From assembly GCF_947648125.1 (NCBI RefSeq), contig NZ_CANSMR010000003.1:450420-514419 (forward strand): a stretch of DNA of 64,000 bases, in the 5' to 3' direction. This DNA comes from an uncultured Bradyrhizobium sp. (lineage in GTDB: Bacteria; Pseudomonadota; Alphaproteobacteria; Rhizobiales; Xanthobacteraceae). The notes under the pieces were generated by a model. It did not search any database, had not been told where the DNA came from, and was given only the letters and a program-made list of their open reading frames with translations. How positions within the stretch are numbered: position 1 is the stretch's first letter; each line of letters starts with the position of its first letter. Shown one piece after another: positions 1 through 9,690 of the stretch. The position numbers were made by a program, and so were the translations under genes.

Positions 1-124
1 GCCACCCGTCAGCGGCGCCATCTGATCCCGAGGGTTTTGATAAACGGCGGCGGCGATGGAGGCAACCGGGGCGGATGGGTCCACGGTGCAAAGTCAAATC
101 CAAGTGTCGTGCCCCGTGAAGGCG

Positions 125-188
125 GGGCATCCAGTACGCCGCGGCGGCTGAGCTTACGCACAACTGTCTCTGGAATACTGGATCGCCC
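125..188. repeat. Imperfect inverted repeat, REP-like
   Basis: The arms GGGCATCCAGTA (125-136) and TACTGGATCGCCC (176-188) are complementary apart from one bulged base, around a 39-base GC-rich centre. It lies downstream of rnhB at the window edge, in a stretch (1-290) where I see no gene. It resembles the dispersed palindromic units elsewhere in the window but is a different family. Confidence 0.5.
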
Positions 189-290
189 GGTCCCGTCTCC
201 GCCGAGGCTGCGATCCCAGGCGCGCCGAAGCTTTAGCGGAGGTGGCGAACCGGGCGATGACAGCGTTGGGTGAGCTGGCGCCGTCGCGCG

Positions 291-1067
291 CTATGCCGCC
301 GCCGATGCTGCGGCTTCGGTTTCCGTGTCCACCGTGAACAGGTCGGGCTCGGCCGGCACCGGGAAATGCTTCAGCCGCGCGGCGACGACCGGCGCGAAGA
401 AGCTGCGGTGATGGGTGCTGGGGCCGAGCCGGTCCAGCGCCTCGAGGTGCTCGGGGACACCATAGCCCTTGTGCTGCTCGAAGCCGTAGCCGGGGCAATC
501 CAGCGCCAGCGCGCACATCAGGCGATCGCGCGTCACCTTGGCGATGATCGAGGCCGCCGCGATCGAGGCCACGATGCCGTCGCCGCCGATCACGGCGTCG
601 CAGTCGCAGGGCGTGGCGAGCTTGTCGCGGCCGTCGACGAAGACGTGCTTTGGCATTTCCGGCAACGCATGCACCGCGCGCGCCAGCGCCCACAGCGAGG
701 CGCGCAGGATATTGTCGCGGTCGATTCGCGCCGGCGAGGCCACCGCGACCGAGAACGCGGCAGTGGCGCAGATTTCCTCGAACAGTTCCTCGCGGCGCTC
801 GGCGGTCAGCCGCTTGGAATCATCGAGGCCCTTGGGAACTCGGTTGGGGTCGAGCACCACCGCGGCGGCGACCACCGGACCTGCCAGCGGACCGCGCCCG
901 GCCTCGTCACAGCCGGCGACCGGCCAGATGCCGCGCTTGATCAGCGCGCGCTCGCGCCGAAAGCTCGGCCGCGTCACGGCGATCACGCGCTTGCCCGGCT
1001 TGGCTGATTTGGCCGGCGCCTTCTTCGACGTGCTCTTTGACGCGCTTTTGGACTTGTCCCGAATCAT
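291..1067 (-). CDS. rnhB: Ribonuclease HII
   Basis: This enzyme cleaves the RNA strand of RNA-DNA hybrids and starts removal of misincorporated ribonucleotides. The RNase HII signature is clear: [20 protein letters not shown] near residue 50 carries the catalytic Asp-Glu pair. DDSKRLT and later [10 protein letters not shown] hold further conserved active-site positions. A Lys/Ser/Ala-rich basic N-terminal extension of about 35 residues precedes the catalytic domain, so the protein (258 aa) is longer than the roughly 200-aa norm. I chose ATG at 1067; a TTG 36 bases further upstream is also in frame but lacks a ribosome site. In Caulobacter rnhB lies beside ccrM; here several genes separate them (ccrM starts at 6904). 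Confidence 0.93.
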   Translation of the reverse strand: MIRDKSKSASKSTSKKAPAKSAKPGKRVIAVTRPSFRRERALIKRGIWPVAGCDEAGRGPLAGPVVAAAVVLDPNRVPKGLDDSKRLTAERREELFEEICATAAFSVAVASPARIDRDNILRASLWALARAVHALPEMPKHVFVDGRDKLATPCDCDAVIGGDGIVASIAAASIIAKVTRDRLMCALALDCPGYGFEQHKGYGVPEHLEALDRLGPSTHHRSFFAPVVAARLKHFPVPAEPDLFTVDTETEAAASAAA

Positions 1068-1139
1068 GCGGGGGATGGTGGTCAAGCCGGCTCCGCGGCG
1101 CAACCGGGAACCCGGCGCCCTTCCCCGTTATTCAATCGG

Positions 1140-1586
1140 CTAATCCGGGATGGACACCCGCCTGATGTCGAGAACCTCAAAACCCGGCGCGCGCACGACT
1201 TCCCAGGCGTGGCCGTCGGGATCGCCGAAATAGCCGCAATAGCCGCCATAGCTCGTCGGCTGCGCGGCCTTGAGCAGTTTGGCGCCTTTCGACAGCGCGA
1301 ACGCCATCACGCGATCGACCTCGGCATCGTCGTTGCAATTCCAGGCGATCGACACACCGTGGAATGCTGAAGGCCGCGGCTGATCGGGCAATCCGGCGTC
1401 GACGGCGAGCAGATGCCACGGGAATAGCCCGAGCACGCTGCCGCCGGTGTCGAAGAAGGCAACCTCCTCGCCGGTCGCGCGCATCTTTCTGGTGAACCCG
1501 AGGGACTCATAGAAGGCGATGCTGGCGCGCATGTCGCTGACGCCGAGCGTGAGGACGGTAAAGCGGGCGGTCGGGGCGTTACTCAT
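1140..1586 (-). CDS. VOC-superfamily (glyoxalase-like) protein
   Basis: This is a small (148 aa) single-chain member of the vicinal oxygen chelate fold. The start resembles FTVLTLGVSDMRASIAFYESLGF, the typical first beta-alpha unit, and the C-terminal YFGDPDGHAWEVV is the usual metal-site strand ending in Glu. The substrate cannot be told; such proteins include glyoxalases, antibiotic-binding proteins and many of unknown role. It starts at ATG 1586 and sits 73 bases upstream of rnhB in the same direction, so co-transcription is possible but unproven. Confidence 0.85.
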   Translation of the reverse strand: MSNAPTARFTVLTLGVSDMRASIAFYESLGFTRKMRATGEEVAFFDTGGSVLGLFPWHLLAVDAGLPDQPRPSAFHGVSIAWNCNDDAEVDRVMAFALSKGAKLLKAAQPTSYGGYCGYFGDPDGHAWEVVRAPGFEVLDIRRVSIPD

Positions 1587-1599
1587 GTTTTACCTTTCC

Positions 1600-1685
1600 C
1601 GTCATTGCGAGCGAAGCGAAGCAATCCATCGTACCTCATATGCCGAAGCGTGGATTGCTTCGTCGCTTCGCTCCTCGCAATGACG
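1600..1685. repeat. Palindromic repeat, family A (CGTCATTGCGAG)
   Basis: Starts CGTCATTGCGAGCGAAGCG and ends in the reverse complement CTCCTCGCAATGACG, with the internal inverted motif GCAATCCA/TGGATTGC. Two more copies lie at 20465-20549 and 29651-29734. The whole unit could fold as a long hairpin in the gap between the VOC gene and the radical SAM gene. Confidence 0.8.
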
Positions 1686-1694
1686 CCTGTGGCA

Positions 1695-2873
1695 TCAGAA
1701 TAAACTGAGCTGCTGCCCGCTGCGCTTCGGCTTGGCGAAGTGATCCGTGGTCAGCTTGGTACGGCGCTTGTTGAGGCCGAGCTTCTCGCAGGCGATCTCG
1801 AAGCGGCGGCCGATCATCCAGGCCATCGGGCCGGTGCCCTTCATTCTTGTGCCCCATTGCGAGTCGTAGTCGCGGCCTCCGCGCATGTCGCGGATCAGCG
1901 TGAAGACGTGGCGGTAGCGGTCGGGATAGTTCGCCATCAGCCATTCGCGGAACAGATCGCGGACCTCGAGCGGCAGCCGCAGCAGCACGTAGCTTGCCTC
2001 CCTCGCGCCGGCATGCGCGGCGGCATCAAGGATGCGCTCGATCTCGGAATCATTCAGGGCCGGGATCACGGGCGCGACCATCACCGTGGTCGGGATGCCG
2101 GCATCAGCCAGCCGCTTGATCGCCTCGAGCCGTTTCGACGGGGTCGAGGCGCGCGGCTCCATGGTGCGGGCGAGTTTCGGGTCGAGCGTCGTCACCGAGA
2201 GCGCGACCTTGGCGAGATTGCGCTTGGCCATCCGCGCCAGGATGTCGATGTCGCGGGTCACCAGCGCCGACTTGGTGACGATGCCGACCGGATGGCCGGC
2301 GCGCTCCAGCACCTCGAGGATGCCGCGCATGATCTGCCGTTCGCGCTCGATCGGCTGATACGGATCGGTGTTGGTGCCGATCGCGATCATCCGCGCCTCG
2401 TAATCGGGCGCCGCCAGCTCCTTCTCGAGCAGCGCCGGCGCGTCCGGCTTGGCGAACAGCTTCGACTCGAAGTCGAGCCCCGGCGACAGGCCGAGATAGG
2501 CGTGGGTCGGCCGCGCGAAGCAATAGACGCAGCCATGCTCGCAGCCGCGATAGGGATTGATCGAGCGGTCGAACCCGATGTCGGGCGAGTCGTTGCGGGT
2601 GATCACCTTGCGCGAGGTGTCGAGCGCCACGCTGGTCGAAAACGGCGGAAGGTCTTCGAGGCTCTGCCAGCCGTCGTCGAAGGCGACCCGCGCCTCGGCC
2701 TCGTAACGGCCGCTGGCGTTGGACTGCGCGCCGCGGCCGCGCCGCCGCTCACGCTCGATCGCGACTGCAAGCTCGGGAAAAGGGGCAGGAACAGGTGAAG
2801 GTGCACCCGCCGGGTTATCGGAGGGCGCCGTTACCGGCGGGTGCTTGAGGGCATGAGAGGATGCTCGGCTCAT
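1695..2873 (-). CDS. PA0069-family radical SAM protein
   Basis: A 392-aa radical S-adenosylmethionine enzyme of the SplB-like PA0069 group. The cluster-binding motif is CEHGCVYC (Cys-x3-Cys-x2-Cys), within INPYRGCEHGCVYCFARP near residue 110. It is followed by FESKLFAK, GTNTDPYQPIER and the late TIM-barrel strands. The group's substrate is not established; it is related to spore photoproduct lyase, but these bacteria do not make spores. The first 80 residues are Pro/Ala/Arg-rich and poorly conserved. ATG at 2873 was taken as the start. The upstream 164 bases before the divergent 3038 gene hold both promoters. Confidence 0.9.
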   Translation of the reverse strand: MSRASSHALKHPPVTAPSDNPAGAPSPVPAPFPELAVAIERERRRGRGAQSNASGRYEAEARVAFDDGWQSLEDLPPFSTSVALDTSRKVITRNDSPDIGFDRSINPYRGCEHGCVYCFARPTHAYLGLSPGLDFESKLFAKPDAPALLEKELAAPDYEARMIAIGTNTDPYQPIERERQIMRGILEVLERAGHPVGIVTKSALVTRDIDILARMAKRNLAKVALSVTTLDPKLARTMEPRASTPSKRLEAIKRLADAGIPTTVMVAPVIPALNDSEIERILDAAAHAGAREASYVLLRLPLEVRDLFREWLMANYPDRYRHVFTLIRDMRGGRDYDSQWGTRMKGTGPMAWMIGRRFEIACEKLGLNKRRTKLTTDHFAKPKRSGQQLSLF

Positions 2874-3037
2874 GCATTGAAGCTAACACAGCCCTAGAAC
2901 AAATCAAGAACATGAACTGAGAAAATCCACAAAGTGATGGCGTAAAAATCTGCAGGCGAACAGGCTGCTTTGAATATGACAAGGTGATAACACGGCCGGA
3001 GTTTCTCCATTGTTTGAGCCACCGAAGCCTCAAAATC

Positions 3038-3607
3038 ATGCTGAGCGTGATCATCCCCACCGATGGCGTAGAGCGCACTGCGGTCGCAACATTGGCCGCG
3101 CTGGTGCCGGGTGCGGCCGCTGGTGTCATCCGCGAGGTGCTGCTGGTCGACCGCACCAACAGCGATGTGATGGAGCGCGTTGCCGACATCGCCGGCTGTC
3201 ACTTCCTGCGTTTCGAGGGCACCCGCGCCGCAGCGCTCGCGGCAGGCGCCAGGCAGGCGCGGTCGCCCTGGCTGATGTTCCTGCATCCGGGCGCGGTTCT
3301 CGACGCCGGCTGGATCGAGGAGACCACCCAGTTCATCCAGATGGTGGCGGCAAGCGGCAAGGATCGCGCCGGCATCTTCCGCTACGCCCGCGCGCCGTAT
3401 AGCGACCCCGGTCTGCGCGACGGCCTCAAATTCGTCGCCCGGATGATCGCCGGGCCCTCGGCCGAACAGGGCCTGCTGATCGCGCGCGAGCATTACGAGC
3501 GGATCGGCGGCTACCGGCCGGATGCCCGCCGCTCCGAGGCGCGTCTGCTGCGCCGGCTCGGCCGCTCCTCCCGCACCATGCTGCGCAGCCGGATCATGGT
3601 GGCGTAA
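3038..3607 (+). CDS. Short glycosyltransferase family 2-like protein
   Basis: The 189-aa product starts MLSVIIPTDGVERTAVATLA and then EVLLVDRTNSD, the first two strands of the GT-A nucleotide-sugar fold. After GTRAAALAAGARQARSPWLMFLHPGAVLD, the position where family 2 enzymes carry Asp-x-Asp reads HPG. It is also shorter than typical family 2 enzymes (230-300 aa) and ends soon after the ERIGGYRP motif. I therefore call the fold with fair confidence but not catalytic activity. The start at 3038 fits the fold; an in-frame upstream start at 2984 would add residues of no recognisable character. Confidence 0.7.
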   Translation: MLSVIIPTDGVERTAVATLAALVPGAAAGVIREVLLVDRTNSDVMERVADIAGCHFLRFEGTRAAALAAGARQARSPWLMFLHPGAVLDAGWIEETTQFIQMVAASGKDRAGIFRYARAPYSDPGLRDGLKFVARMIAGPSAEQGLLIAREHYERIGGYRPDARRSEARLLRRLGRSSRTMLRSRIMVA

Positions 3608-3656
3608 GGCCTGACGTCAGAAACCATTAGAGAAGTTAGGCCCTTTCGCCTGCCGC

Positions 3657-3746
3657 CGTCATGCCCGGCCTTGGGCCGGGCATCCACGTCTTTGCTTCGG
3701 TCACGCAAGAAAGACGTGGATGGCCGGGACGAGCCCGGCCATGACG
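3657..3746. repeat. Palindromic repeat, family B (CGTCATGCCCGG)
   Basis: Begins CGTCATGCCCGGCC and ends GGCCATGACG, with ATCCACGTCTTT mirrored by AAGACGTGGAT. A second copy is at 15203-15291. It follows the glycosyltransferase-like gene and may form a stem-loop in its transcript. Confidence 0.8.
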
Positions 3747-3811
3747 AAGATAGTCGTTTCAGTCGGTCAGAAAGATGTGAGATCGGTTATGCGAAGACCC
3801 ACTTGCCATTT

Positions 3812-3850
3812 ATTTGATTTCATCAAATAATATATTTGATGAAATCAAAT
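3812..3850. promoter_or_regulatory. Perfect 39-bp palindrome over the MarR-GNAT start (probable operator pair)
   Basis: Arms ATTTGATTTCATCAAAT (3812-3828) and ATTTGATGAAATCAAAT (3834-3850) are exact reverse complements around the spacer AATAT. Each arm is itself a half-palindrome of form TTTGAT-n3-ATCAAA, the size of a MarR-family operator, so this may be two adjacent dimer sites. The start codon of the regulator (ATG 3839) is inside the right arm. Direct observation; the operator role is inferred. Confidence 0.7.
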
Positions 3851-4780
3851 TCCTATGACGCCTCCCTCGAGAGCCAGGTTGCCGCGGTCCGCGGCTTCAG
3901 CCGGTTCTACACCCGCAAGCTCGGCATCATCGAGCCGAAGCTCTTGCACTCGACATTCACGCTGCAGGAAGCGCGGATCATCTACGAGCTCGCGCATCGG
4001 GAGAACTGCACCGCGACCGACCTGGTGCGCGATCTCGACCTCGATGCCGGCTTCGTCAGCCGCACGCTGGCGGCGCTGCAACGCCGCCAGATCGTGACCC
4101 GCAAGCCGTCAAGGGCTGACAAGCGCGTCAACGAGGTGGCGCTCACCGCCAAGGGCCGCACTGCTGCCGCCGATCTCGACCGCCGCTCGCGCAGCGAGGT
4201 CGGGGCGCTCTTGAAGCAGATGGATGGCGACCGCCGCGCCGCGGTGGTGCGCGCGATGGGCACGATCGAGCAGTCGCTGGAGCCCCCGGCCGAGAAGCCG
4301 GCGGCCTTCCTGCTGCGCAGTCACCGCGTCGGCGACATCGGCTGGGTGATCTCGCAACAAGGTCGCGCCTATGCGGAGGAGTATGGCTGGGACATCAGCT
4401 ACGAGGCATTGGTCGCCGAGATCTGCGCGCAATTCCTGCGATCGTTCGATCCGGCCTGTGAGCATTGCTGGATCGCGGAGGTCGACGGCGAGCCGGTCGG
4501 CTCGATCTTTCTGGTCAACGGCGGCGATGGGATCGCCAAGCTGCGGCTGCTGGCAGTGGAGGAAAAGGCGCGCGGGCTCGGCGTCGGCCGTGCCCTGGTC
4601 GACCAGTGCATCCGCTCCGCACGCGAGATGGGCTACAGGAAGATGACGCTGTGGACCCAGAGCATTTTGGTCGCCGCGCGCGGCATCTACGCCCGTGCCG
4701 GCTTTCAACGGGTGAAGGAAGAGAAGCATCACAGCTTTGGCGTCGACCTGGTAGGCGAGACCTGGGAGTTGGATTTGTAG
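3839..4780 (+). CDS. MarR-family regulator fused to a GNAT acetyltransferase
   Basis: A two-domain protein of 313 aa. Residues about 10-145 form a MarR winged helix: HSTFTLQEARIIYELAH, then the recognition region TATDLVRDLDLDAGFVSRTLAALQRR, and the wing with DKRVNEVALTAKGR. Residues about 155-310 form a GNAT domain, with the acetyl-CoA loop RGLGVGRALVDQCI and a C-terminal ARGIYARAGFQRV segment. This fusion is widespread in bacteria, but the acetylated substrate is generally unknown. The ATG at 3839 lies in a long perfect palindrome (3812-3850), so the gene is probably autoregulated and its message nearly leaderless. A TTG one codon upstream (3836) is a weaker alternative. Confidence 0.9.
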   Translation: MKSNSYDASLESQVAAVRGFSRFYTRKLGIIEPKLLHSTFTLQEARIIYELAHRENCTATDLVRDLDLDAGFVSRTLAALQRRQIVTRKPSRADKRVNEVALTAKGRTAAADLDRRSRSEVGALLKQMDGDRRAAVVRAMGTIEQSLEPPAEKPAAFLLRSHRVGDIGWVISQQGRAYAEEYGWDISYEALVAEICAQFLRSFDPACEHCWIAEVDGEPVGSIFLVNGGDGIAKLRLLAVEEKARGLGVGRALVDQCIRSAREMGYRKMTLWTQSILVAARGIYARAGFQRVKEEKHHSFGVDLVGETWELDL

Positions 4781-4793
4781 GGCCCCTCCTCGT

Positions 4794-4857
4794 CGTCATT
4801 CCCCGATGCGCAATTGCGCATCTGAGGGCATCGCGCAGCGATGAGCCCGGAATGACA
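4794..4857. repeat. Repeat, family C (CGTCATTCCCCGATGCGC)
   Basis: CGTCATTCCCCGATGCGCAA followed by TTGCGCATCTGAGGGC and ending GAGCCCGGAATGAC. The inner TGCGCAATTGCGCA is a perfect 14-base palindrome. A longer relative is at 8058-8184 and a diverged one within 57080-57240. Confidence 0.75.
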
Positions 4858-4869
4858 GGGGGGTGGTGG

Positions 4870-5433
4870 CTACGCGCTCGCGCCCTTCGCCTTCGGCCGA
4901 CGCAGATGCTCGTCGAGCCGCGGCATGATCTCGACGAAATTGCAGGGGCGCGTGCGGTAGTCGAGCTGCGCGGCGAGGATGCCGTCCCAGCCGTCGCGGC
5001 AGGCGCCGGGCGAACCGGGCAGGCAGAAGATGAAGGTGGCGCCCGCCACACCCGCGGTGGCCCGGCTCTGGATCGTCGATGCCCCGATCTTGGCGTGGCT
5101 CAGCATGTGGAAGGCGATCGAAAAGCCGTCCATCCGCTTCTCGAACAGCGGCTCGACCGCCTCCGGCGTCACGTCGCGGCCGGTGAAGCCGGTGCCGCCG
5201 GTGGTGATGACGGCATCGACGCCGGGATCGGCGATCCAGCGCCTGATCACGGCTCTGATAGCCTCGACATCGTCGGTGACGATCTCGCGCGCCGCCAGCT
5301 TGTGGCCGGCTGCGGTGAGACGGTCGGCCAGCGTGGTGCCCGATTTGTCATCCGCCAGCGAGCGGGTGTCGGAAATCGTCAGCACCGCGATGTTGAGCGG
5401 GATGAATGATTTGGATTCGTCGATCGAGGACAT
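4870..5433 (-). CDS. moaB: Molybdenum cofactor biosynthesis protein MoaB
   Basis: A MoaB/MogA-fold protein of 187 aa that in this family adenylylates or binds molybdopterin. The diagnostic motif TTGGTGFTGRDVTPEAVEPLFEK is present around residues 80-100. It is preceded by LTISDTRSLADDKSG and followed by the late PGSPGACRDGWDGIL loop that contacts the pterin. Length is typical of alphaproteobacterial MoaB. The start ATG is at 5433. No other molybdopterin gene is nearby. Confidence 0.92.
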   Translation of the reverse strand: MSSIDESKSFIPLNIAVLTISDTRSLADDKSGTTLADRLTAAGHKLAAREIVTDDVEAIRAVIRRWIADPGVDAVITTGGTGFTGRDVTPEAVEPLFEKRMDGFSIAFHMLSHAKIGASTIQSRATAGVAGATFIFCLPGSPGACRDGWDGILAAQLDYRTRPCNFVEIMPRLDEHLRRPKAKGASA

Positions 5434-5445
5434 TCTATCTACCTC

Positions 5446-5580
5446 ATGTCCCGGACGCGGTGCAGCGCGCTAGCGCTGCTCCGCAGAGCCGGGACCCATC
5501 AACCTGCGATCTCACTCCACGAAAGGCCCCGGACCAGCAGCGCATCACTTGGTGCTGCGCTGCATCCGGGGCACGAGAGC
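5446..5580. repeat. Intergenic repeat between moaB and ypfJ-like gene
   Basis: A 135-base GC-rich unit starting GTCCCGGACGCGGTGCAGCG and ending GCTGCATCCGGGGCACGAGAG. It holds internal inverted segments such as GCGCTAGCGC and GGTGCTGCGCTGCATCC. It has the look of a dispersed repeat, but I see only one copy here. Confidence 0.5.
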
Positions 5581-5584
5581 GTCG

Positions 5585-6523
5585 CTACCCACCCCCGCCG
5601 AACGTGTTGCAGGCCTGCACGGTGCCCTGTTGGTAGCCGGTCATGAACCACTGCTTGCGCTGCGCGGCGGAGCCGTGGGTAAAGGAATCAGGCACCACCC
5701 TGCCCGTCGCCTGCCGTTGCAGCGTGTCGTCGCCGATCGCATTCGCCGTGGTGAGCGCGGCGTCAATGTCGCCGGCCTCGAGGAAGCCCGGCCGCTTCTT
5801 CTCCTCGCGGTTGACCCAGACGCCGGAGAGACAATCGGCCTGCAACTCGACCTTGACCTGCAGCGCGTTGGCCTCGGCCTTGCTGCCCGCCTGCTGCTGC
5901 AACCGGTTCACCCGCGGGATGATGCCGAGCAGGTTCTGGATGTGATGGCCAGCCTCATGCGCGATGATATAGGCCGCGGTGAACTTGCAGGCGTTGCCCG
6001 AGCAGCCGCGGAAGCGCGTCTCGACTTCACGGAAGAAACCGGTGTCGAGGAAGATGGTCTTGTCCGGCGGGCAGTAGAACGGTCCCATCGCCGACTGCGC
6101 CATGCCGCAGCGGCCGCCATTGGTAGCGTTGCGGAACAGCACGATCTTCGGACCGGTGTAGGACTGCCCCGAGGCCTGGAAGATTTCGCTCCAGCGATCG
6201 TCGATCTCGCCGAGGATGCCGGCGATCATGCTGCCCATCTCGTCGGTCGGCGCGCCGCGCTTGGCCTGCCCGCCCGACGACTGCCGATCGGTCTGGTAGG
6301 TCGGCGCCTGGCCGCCGCCGGTGAGAATCTCGGCGCCGCCGATCAGGATGCGCGGATCGATGCCGAAGGCGTAGCCGAGCAAGCCGAGCACGATGACCGT
6401 GCCGATGCCGAGCCCGCCACCGCCGCCCATCGGGATCCCGAAGCCGCCACCACCGCCGCCGCCTCCGCTGTCGTCGCGACGGTCTTCGATGTCGTCGCTG
6501 CGGCGGAAATCATCATAGCGCAT
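5585..6523 (-). CDS. YpfJ-family neutral zinc metallopeptidase
   Basis: A 312-aa membrane-linked putative zinc peptidase. The N-terminus MRYDDFRRSDDIEDRR leads into a Gly-rich linker and one hydrophobic segment (GIGTVIVLGLLGYAFGI). The periplasmic or exposed domain carries the zinc motif HEAGHH near residue 190. Other family marks are FYCPPDKTIFLDTGFF, ELQADCLSGVW with the third zinc ligand, and the C-terminal HGSAAQRKQWFMTGYQQG. The substrate is unknown in the family. It is transcribed away from ccrM across a 380-base divergent region. Confidence 0.9.
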   Translation of the reverse strand: MRYDDFRRSDDIEDRRDDSGGGGGGGGFGIPMGGGGGLGIGTVIVLGLLGYAFGIDPRILIGGAEILTGGGQAPTYQTDRQSSGGQAKRGAPTDEMGSMIAGILGEIDDRWSEIFQASGQSYTGPKIVLFRNATNGGRCGMAQSAMGPFYCPPDKTIFLDTGFFREVETRFRGCSGNACKFTAAYIIAHEAGHHIQNLLGIIPRVNRLQQQAGSKAEANALQVKVELQADCLSGVWVNREEKKRPGFLEAGDIDAALTTANAIGDDTLQRQATGRVVPDSFTHGSAAQRKQWFMTGYQQGTVQACNTFGGGG

Positions 6524-8037
<1,514 letters not shown>

Positions 8038-8057
8038 GCAAGCCGACTAATCTTCCT

Positions 8058-8184
8058 CGTCATTCCCCGATGCGCAATTGCGCATCTGAGGGCTCGCGAA
8101 GCGAGAGCCCGGAATCCATCGGGCCGCTGAGCACGTGGCGAAATGGATTCCGGGCTCGCCGCTTTGCGGCGCCCCGGAATGACG
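8058..8184. repeat. Repeat, family C (long form)
   Basis: Shares CGTCATTCCCCGATGCGCAA and the following TTGCGCATCTGAGGGC with 4794-4857, then extends through GAGCCCGGAATCCAT, an inverted ATGGATTCCGGGCTC and a closing CCCCGGAATGACGG. It lies between ccrM and the next small gene. Confidence 0.75.
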
Positions 8185-8278
8185 GAAATGACGCCGTCTT
8201 GAACATGGGCCGCCTTGTTGCGCCACCGCGGCGGGCATACATTCACCCCCGTCACTTGCCGTTTCGATTGGTCGCCCG

Positions 8279-8605
8279 ATGCGAAGACAATCCGAGACCT
8301 TGCTGCTGGTGCCGCTGTTGCCGGTCTTCCTGCTCGGCATGTTTCCGATGCTGCTGATCGGCCTGCTCGGATTCTTCGGCCTGATCATCTTCGGCATCCT
8401 GCTGGTCTGCGTCGGCTTGACGCTCGCCCTCGAAGCGCATGGCGAGTTCAATGAAGAGATCATCGTCCACGGCTATGCCCGCGGCTCTGAGCGCGCGACG
8501 CAGCTTTCCAACCTGCATGCTGCGACCCGCTCCGCCGCCGCGCTGGACGTCGCGGGCGTTGCGCTGGTCGTCGCGGGTATCCTGGGCTTCTTCTGGGCCG
8601 GTTGA
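8279..8605 (+). CDS. Small membrane protein of unknown function
   Basis: The 108-aa product has two very hydrophobic N-terminal segments (about residues 8-24 and 26-50: LLLVPLLPVFLLGMFPMLLIG, LLGFFGLIIFGILLVCVGLTL). A polar loop with HGEFNEEIIVHGYARGSERATQ follows, then a final hydrophobic segment DVAGVALVVAGILGFFWAG. No family is recognised and no catalytic motif is visible. Reading frame and codon use look like its neighbours. It ends 135 bases before the glutathione transferase gene. Confidence 0.65.
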   Translation: MRRQSETLLLVPLLPVFLLGMFPMLLIGLLGFFGLIIFGILLVCVGLTLALEAHGEFNEEIIVHGYARGSERATQLSNLHAATRSAAALDVAGVALVVAGILGFFWAG

Positions 8606-8740
8606 CCGGCGCGGCACGCGACCCTGATTCACAAACTCGTCGCTTGCGCATTGCAGCGAATTTTGCGCATGAGGGGCCAAGCGGCCGTTCCCCGCCGCGT
8701 CCCGATTTCGCCGGTCACAAGAACCAAGGGAGTCCCTTCA

Positions 8741-9426
8741 TGATCAAATTCTATTTCAATGGCGCGCCGAATCCGAACAAGGTCGCCCTGTTCCTGGAAG
8801 AATCTGGCCTGCCGTTCGAGGCGATCCCGGTCGACACCCGCAAGGGCGAGCAGTTCGCGCCGGAATTCCTCAAGGTCAACCCGAACGGCAAGGTGCCGGC
8901 GATCGACGACGACGGGGTGCTGGTGTTCGACTCCAACGCCATCCTGCTTTACCTCGCCGAGGAGAACGGCAAGTTCCTGCCCGCCAACACGCCGGCCAAC
9001 CGCGCCGCGACGCTGTCCTGGCTGATGTTCATCGCAACCGGCCTCGGCCCGTATTCCGGCCAGGCGGTGCATTTCAAGCATTTCGCGCCAAAGGATCTCG
9101 ACTACGCCAACAACCGTTACCAGTATGAGGCGCATCGCCACTACAAGATCCTCGACGATCATTTGGCGAAGTCGCGCTACATGGTCGGCGACAGCTACAC
9201 GATCGTCGACATGGCGTTCTGGGGCTGGGCGCGGATGGCGCCGTTCATCCTCGGCGAGGAAGGCTATGCGAAATATCCGAACGTGAAGCGGCTGGTCGAC
9301 GAGATCTCGGCCCGGCCGGCGGCGGCGCGCGCGATCGCGCTGAAAGACAAGCACACCTTCAAGACCGAGATGGACGACGCGGCGCGCGACATCATGTTCG
9401 GCCACCTCAAGTCCAAGGTGGCGTAA
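8741..9426 (+). CDS. Glutathione S-transferase family protein
   Basis: A 228-aa protein with an N-terminal thioredoxin-like domain (MIKFYFNGAPNPNKVALFLEE, cis-Pro in NPNGKVPAI, DSNAILLYLAE) and an alpha-helical C-terminal domain ending in VDMAFWGWARMAPF and a conserved RPAAARA stretch. The Asn-Pro-Asn-Lys at the active-site helix suits the Ure2p-like or beta-like classes rather than a Tyr-based one. The start ATG at 8741 follows AAGGGAG at good spacing. Longer in-frame upstream starts lack one. Substrate is not predictable. Confidence 0.88.
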
Positions 9427-9496
9427 GCCATCCATCAAAGCTGCGCAGGGTGGGCGCGCTTGCGCGTTGCCCACCCTGCGCATTTCGCATCGCATC

Positions 9497-9690
9497 TTAC
9501 GGCGGCCAGTAATTGCCGTTGTCGTACCGGCCTTGATGGACGATGTCGGCGCGGCAGACGCCGACGTCCTGCAGCTCACGTTCACTCATGGCAGCAAGCT
9601 GTCGCCACGCGCGCCGGTTCTCACGCCACTGCCGGATCCAGGCCAGCGCTGCCGCGGCTGCGGCCGTCAGTGCTTCAACCCGCCGCGCGA
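9497..9690 (-). pseudogene. DUF1127 C-terminal remnant without a visible start codon
   Basis: Read on the minus strand, this stretch encodes FARRVEALTAAAAAALAW, then IRQWRENRRAWRQLAAMSER, then ELQDVGVCRADIVHQGRYDN, ending in GNYWPP and TAA at 9497. RRAWRQLAAMSERELQDVGV is the DUF1127 core. The open frame runs back to a TGA near 9734, inside the NTF2-like gene, without an ATG, GTG or TTG before the core. The only ATG (9589) would leave 30 residues. It is therefore likely a truncated or start-less gene; use of CTG is the alternative. The 3' end of the NTF2-like gene overlaps it. Confidence 0.5.

Noticed and set aside
4465-5409. A 314-codon plus-strand frame spanning the MarR-GNAT end and moaB
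   Set aside because: It crosses a repeat and runs antisense to moaB; no recognisable fold.
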